From positions 238,425-302,424 of the forward strand of contig GG704596.1 in NCBI GenBank assembly GCA_000161775.1: a stretch of DNA of 64,000 nt. The letters run 5' to 3'. The notes below the pieces were generated by a model. It saw only the letters and a program-made list of their open reading frames with translations. It had not been told where the DNA came from and searched no databases. Shown here piece after piece: positions 62,178 to 64,000 of this stretch; the first letter of the stretch is position 1; the number at the start of each line of letters is the position of its first letter. A program made the position numbers and the translations under genes. Origin of the DNA: Ruegeria lacuscaerulensis ITI-1157. GTDB lineage: Bacteria > Pseudomonadota > Alphaproteobacteria > Rhodobacterales > Rhodobacteraceae.

Positions 62178-64000
62178 GACTTCACGATTGCTGACGCTGG
62201 CCACTGTTCTGGCCTCTGCCCTCGAGCTTGCCGCATCGGCGGACACCCTGCCCGAGCTGCAGGAAAGCACATTCTGGAAGACCGAAGTCGATGCCGGGCA
62301 CCTTCCCCCGGTTCACGAGCGCATCCCGCACGAGCCGCTGATCGTCGATCTGGAGGCCAAGGGCCGTGCCTTCGGCAAACAGGGCGGCACCCTGCGCACC
62401 ATGGTCACGCGGTCCAAGGACATCCGTCAGATGGTCGTCTATGGCTATGCCCGGCTGGTGGGCTATGACGCCGACTACAACCTGGTGCCCGACATTCTGG
62501 CCAGCTACGAGAACGACGGCAACCGCAAGTTCACCCTGCATCTGCGCAAGGGTCACAAATGGTCCACCGGCGCGCCCTTCACGTCCGAGGATTTCCGGTA
62601 CTGGTGGGAGGATGTGGCCAACAACGAATTACTCAGCCCATCGGGCCCGCCCGATTTCCTGCGGGTCGAAGGCAAGTTTCCCAAGGTCTCGTTCCCCGAT
62701 GAAACGACCGTGATCTATGAATGGGAAGCCCCGAACCCGAACTTTCTTCAATCGCTGGCGCAGGCCCGCCCGCCCTTCATCTATCGACCATCCGAGTTCC
62801 TGAAACGCTATCACGAGAAATACGCCGACAAGGAAGAGCTTGCATTCCAGGTTGAAGATGCACGCGTCAAAAGCTGGGCCGCGCTGCACAACAAGCTGGA
62901 CAACCTGTACAAGTACGACAACCACGAACTGCCGACCCTTCAGCCCTGGCTGAATGCCAGCTCGGGAAAGAAGATCCGGCACAATTTCGTGCGCAACCCC
63001 TACTATCACCGTATCGACGCCAAAGGCGTACAACTGCCTTATATCGACGTGGTCGAGATGGAAATCGTCGCCTCCGGCCTGGTCGCTGCCAAGGCCAATG
63101 CCGGCGAGACCGATCTGCAGGGCCGCGGGCTTGATTTCCGTGATGCCTCGATCCTGAAAAAGGGCGAGGCAAAGGGCAATTACAAGACATTGCTGTGGAA
63201 GACCGGCGTCGCCTCGCAGATCGCGATCTATCCCAACCTGAACTATGACGACGAGGTCTGGCGCAACGTGCTGCGCGATGTGCGCGTCCGCCGGGCGCTG
63301 TCGCTGGCCATTGACCGACCGACCATCAATCAGGCCCTGTATTTCAAACTGGCGCATCCGGCCGCCATGTCGGTGCTGCCCGCCTCGCCCTTCTACAGTG
63401 AAGAAAACGCGCAGGCCTGGGCGCAGTACGACATCGACCGGGCCAACGCCCTGCTGGACGAGGCCGGACTGGACAAGCGTGATCGGAACGGCATCCGTCT
63501 GCTACCCGACGGCCGCCCGATGGAGCTGGTAATCGAGACCGCCGGCGAACGGCAAGAGGTCGAGAACGCGCTGCAGATCGTCACCGACACCTGGCGCGAC
63601 ATCGGCGTCAAGCTGGTCATGCGGCCGCTGGACCGGGACATTCTGCGCAACCGGGTGTTTGCCGGAAACACGATGGCATCGGTCTGGTACGGATGGGACA
63701 ACGGGATCCCGCAGGTCTATACTTCGCCGCTGTACGTGGCGCCCACCGATCAGGTGTTCCTCTCCTGGCCGAAATGGGGCCAGCACTATCAGACCGGCGG
63801 CGGTTCCGGCGAACCGCCCGATCTGCCCGAGGCGCAGCGCCTTCTGGAACTGGCCCATGACTGGCAGGTCGCCACCGACGACGATCAGCGCCGCGCGGCG
63901 TGGGAAGCCATGCTCAAAATCCACGCCGAACAGGTCTATGCCATCGGCATCCTGAACGGGGCACCGCAACCGATCGTGGTGTCCAACCGTCTGCGCAACG
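62170..64000 (+). CDS. peptide/oligopeptide ABC transporter substrate-binding protein (SBP family 5), truncated by window edge
   Basis: 610 codons are visible with no stop, so the gene continues past the window. The N-terminus is a signal peptide ([20 protein letters not shown]), then the family-5 peptide-binding fold: GGTLRTMVTRSKD near residue 75 and the VRVRRALSLAIDRPTIN motif near residue 370. It binds peptides or other solutes in the periplasm and delivers them to the ABC permease expected downstream. Its ATG overlaps the stop of the ATPase gene by eight bases. Length (over 610) is on the long side for this family, as in SBPs of agrobacterial-type opine or microcin-C-like systems; the solute is unknown. 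Confidence 0.9.
   Translation, partial: MFKTSRLLTLATVLASALELAASADTLPELQESTFWKTEVDAGHLPPVHERIPHEPLIVDLEAKGRAFGKQGGTLRTMVTRSKDIRQMVVYGYARLVGYDADYNLVPDILASYENDGNRKFTLHLRKGHKWSTGAPFTSEDFRYWWEDVANNELLSPSGPPDFLRVEGKFPKVSFPDETTVIYEWEAPNPNFLQSLAQARPPFIYRPSEFLKRYHEKYADKEELAFQVEDARVKSWAALHNKLDNLYKYDNHELPTLQPWLNASSGKKIRHNFVRNPYYHRIDAKGVQLPYIDVVEMEIVASGLVAAKANAGETDLQGRGLDFRDASILKKGEAKGNYKTLLWKTGVASQIAIYPNLNYDDEVWRNVLRDVRVRRALSLAIDRPTINQALYFKLAHPAAMSVLPASPFYSEENAQAWAQYDIDRANALLDEAGLDKRDRNGIRLLPDGRPMELVIETAGERQEVENALQIVTDTWRDIGVKLVMRPLDRDILRNRVFAGNTMASVWYGWDNGIPQVYTSPLYVAPTDQVFLSWPKWGQHYQTGGGSGEPPDLPEAQRLLELAHDWQVATDDDQRRAAWEAMLKIHAEQVYAIGILNGAPQPIVVSNRLRN

Noticed and set aside
1-64000. Mobile elements, CRISPR arrays, prophage or genomic island
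   Set aside because: No transposase, integrase, terminal inverted repeats, spaced repeats or tRNA-flanked segments were seen, and gene order is largely typical of Rhodobacterales chromosomes.

Overview
The window looks like chromosomal DNA of a marine Rhodobacterales (Roseobacter/Ruegeria-type alphaproteobacterium). The evidence is the high GC content, the irr-fabA-fabB-fabI cluster, the aroA-cmk-rpsA-ihfB-lapA-trpF-trpB run, a SAM/SAH riboswitch before metK (a class known only from Rhodobacterales), a class II-type EPSP synthase, and many methylamine/betaine and peptide uptake functions. Genus-level placement is inference. I see no rRNA, tRNA, IS element, CRISPR array or prophage, and base composition is even, so most of the window is ordinary chromosome. 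The two terminal genes (TamB at the left, a peptide-binding protein at the right) are cut by the window edges.

Layout. 1-8.7 kb: tamB 3' end; a thioesterase/cyclase pair; a two-subunit NAD-dependent formate dehydrogenase operon (fused FdsG-FdsB plus FdsA) with an adjacent LysR regulator; ychF. 8.9-14.8 kb, mostly plus strand: PagL-like lipid A deacylase, trpA, lldD, rplY-pth, a beta-lactamase-fold hydrolase and a DUF2237 protein. 14.9-30.4 kb: a long minus-strand housekeeping block read as miaB, an outer-membrane barrel protein, phoH-ybeY-corC-lnt, SAM/SAH riboswitch-metK, trmB, aroA-cmk, rpsA, ihfB-lapA-trpF-trpB. 30.5-35.7 kb: a glycosyltransferase-like unknown, a PhyH dioxygenase, then divergent irr and fabA-fabB-fabI, linking iron control to unsaturated fatty acid synthesis. 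35.7-44.5 kb: FKBP, a plus-strand run of small-molecule catabolism genes (haloacid dehalogenase, hydrolases, PLP dehydratase, pcaD, MFS exporter, Zn-alcohol dehydrogenase, enolase-superfamily dehydratase) and an ArsR regulator with the cysteine spacing of SqrR/BigR persulfide sensors. 44.5-52.9 kb: an unusual 1021-residue ABC-like protein with a degenerate nucleotide-binding domain and a cyclic-nucleotide-binding-like domain, a DUF3307 membrane protein, and an Lrp regulator divergent from a fused indolepyruvate oxidoreductase. 52.9-64 kb: a methylated-amine cluster (FAD oxidase, TetR, MttB-like methyltransferase, dimethylglycine-dehydrogenase/GcvT fusion), GST, a methyltransferase, and the start of a peptide ABC importer operon.

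The item most worth following up is the ABC-like protein at 44546-47611. Its Walker A, signature, Walker B and H-loop positions are all non-canonical, about 310 residues are inserted between the Q-loop and the signature, and it ends in a CNBD. The regulatory DNA is also informative: the riboswitch, a terminator-like hairpin in the rpsA leader, a Fur-family-like box at the irr promoter, and a candidate Lrp operator.
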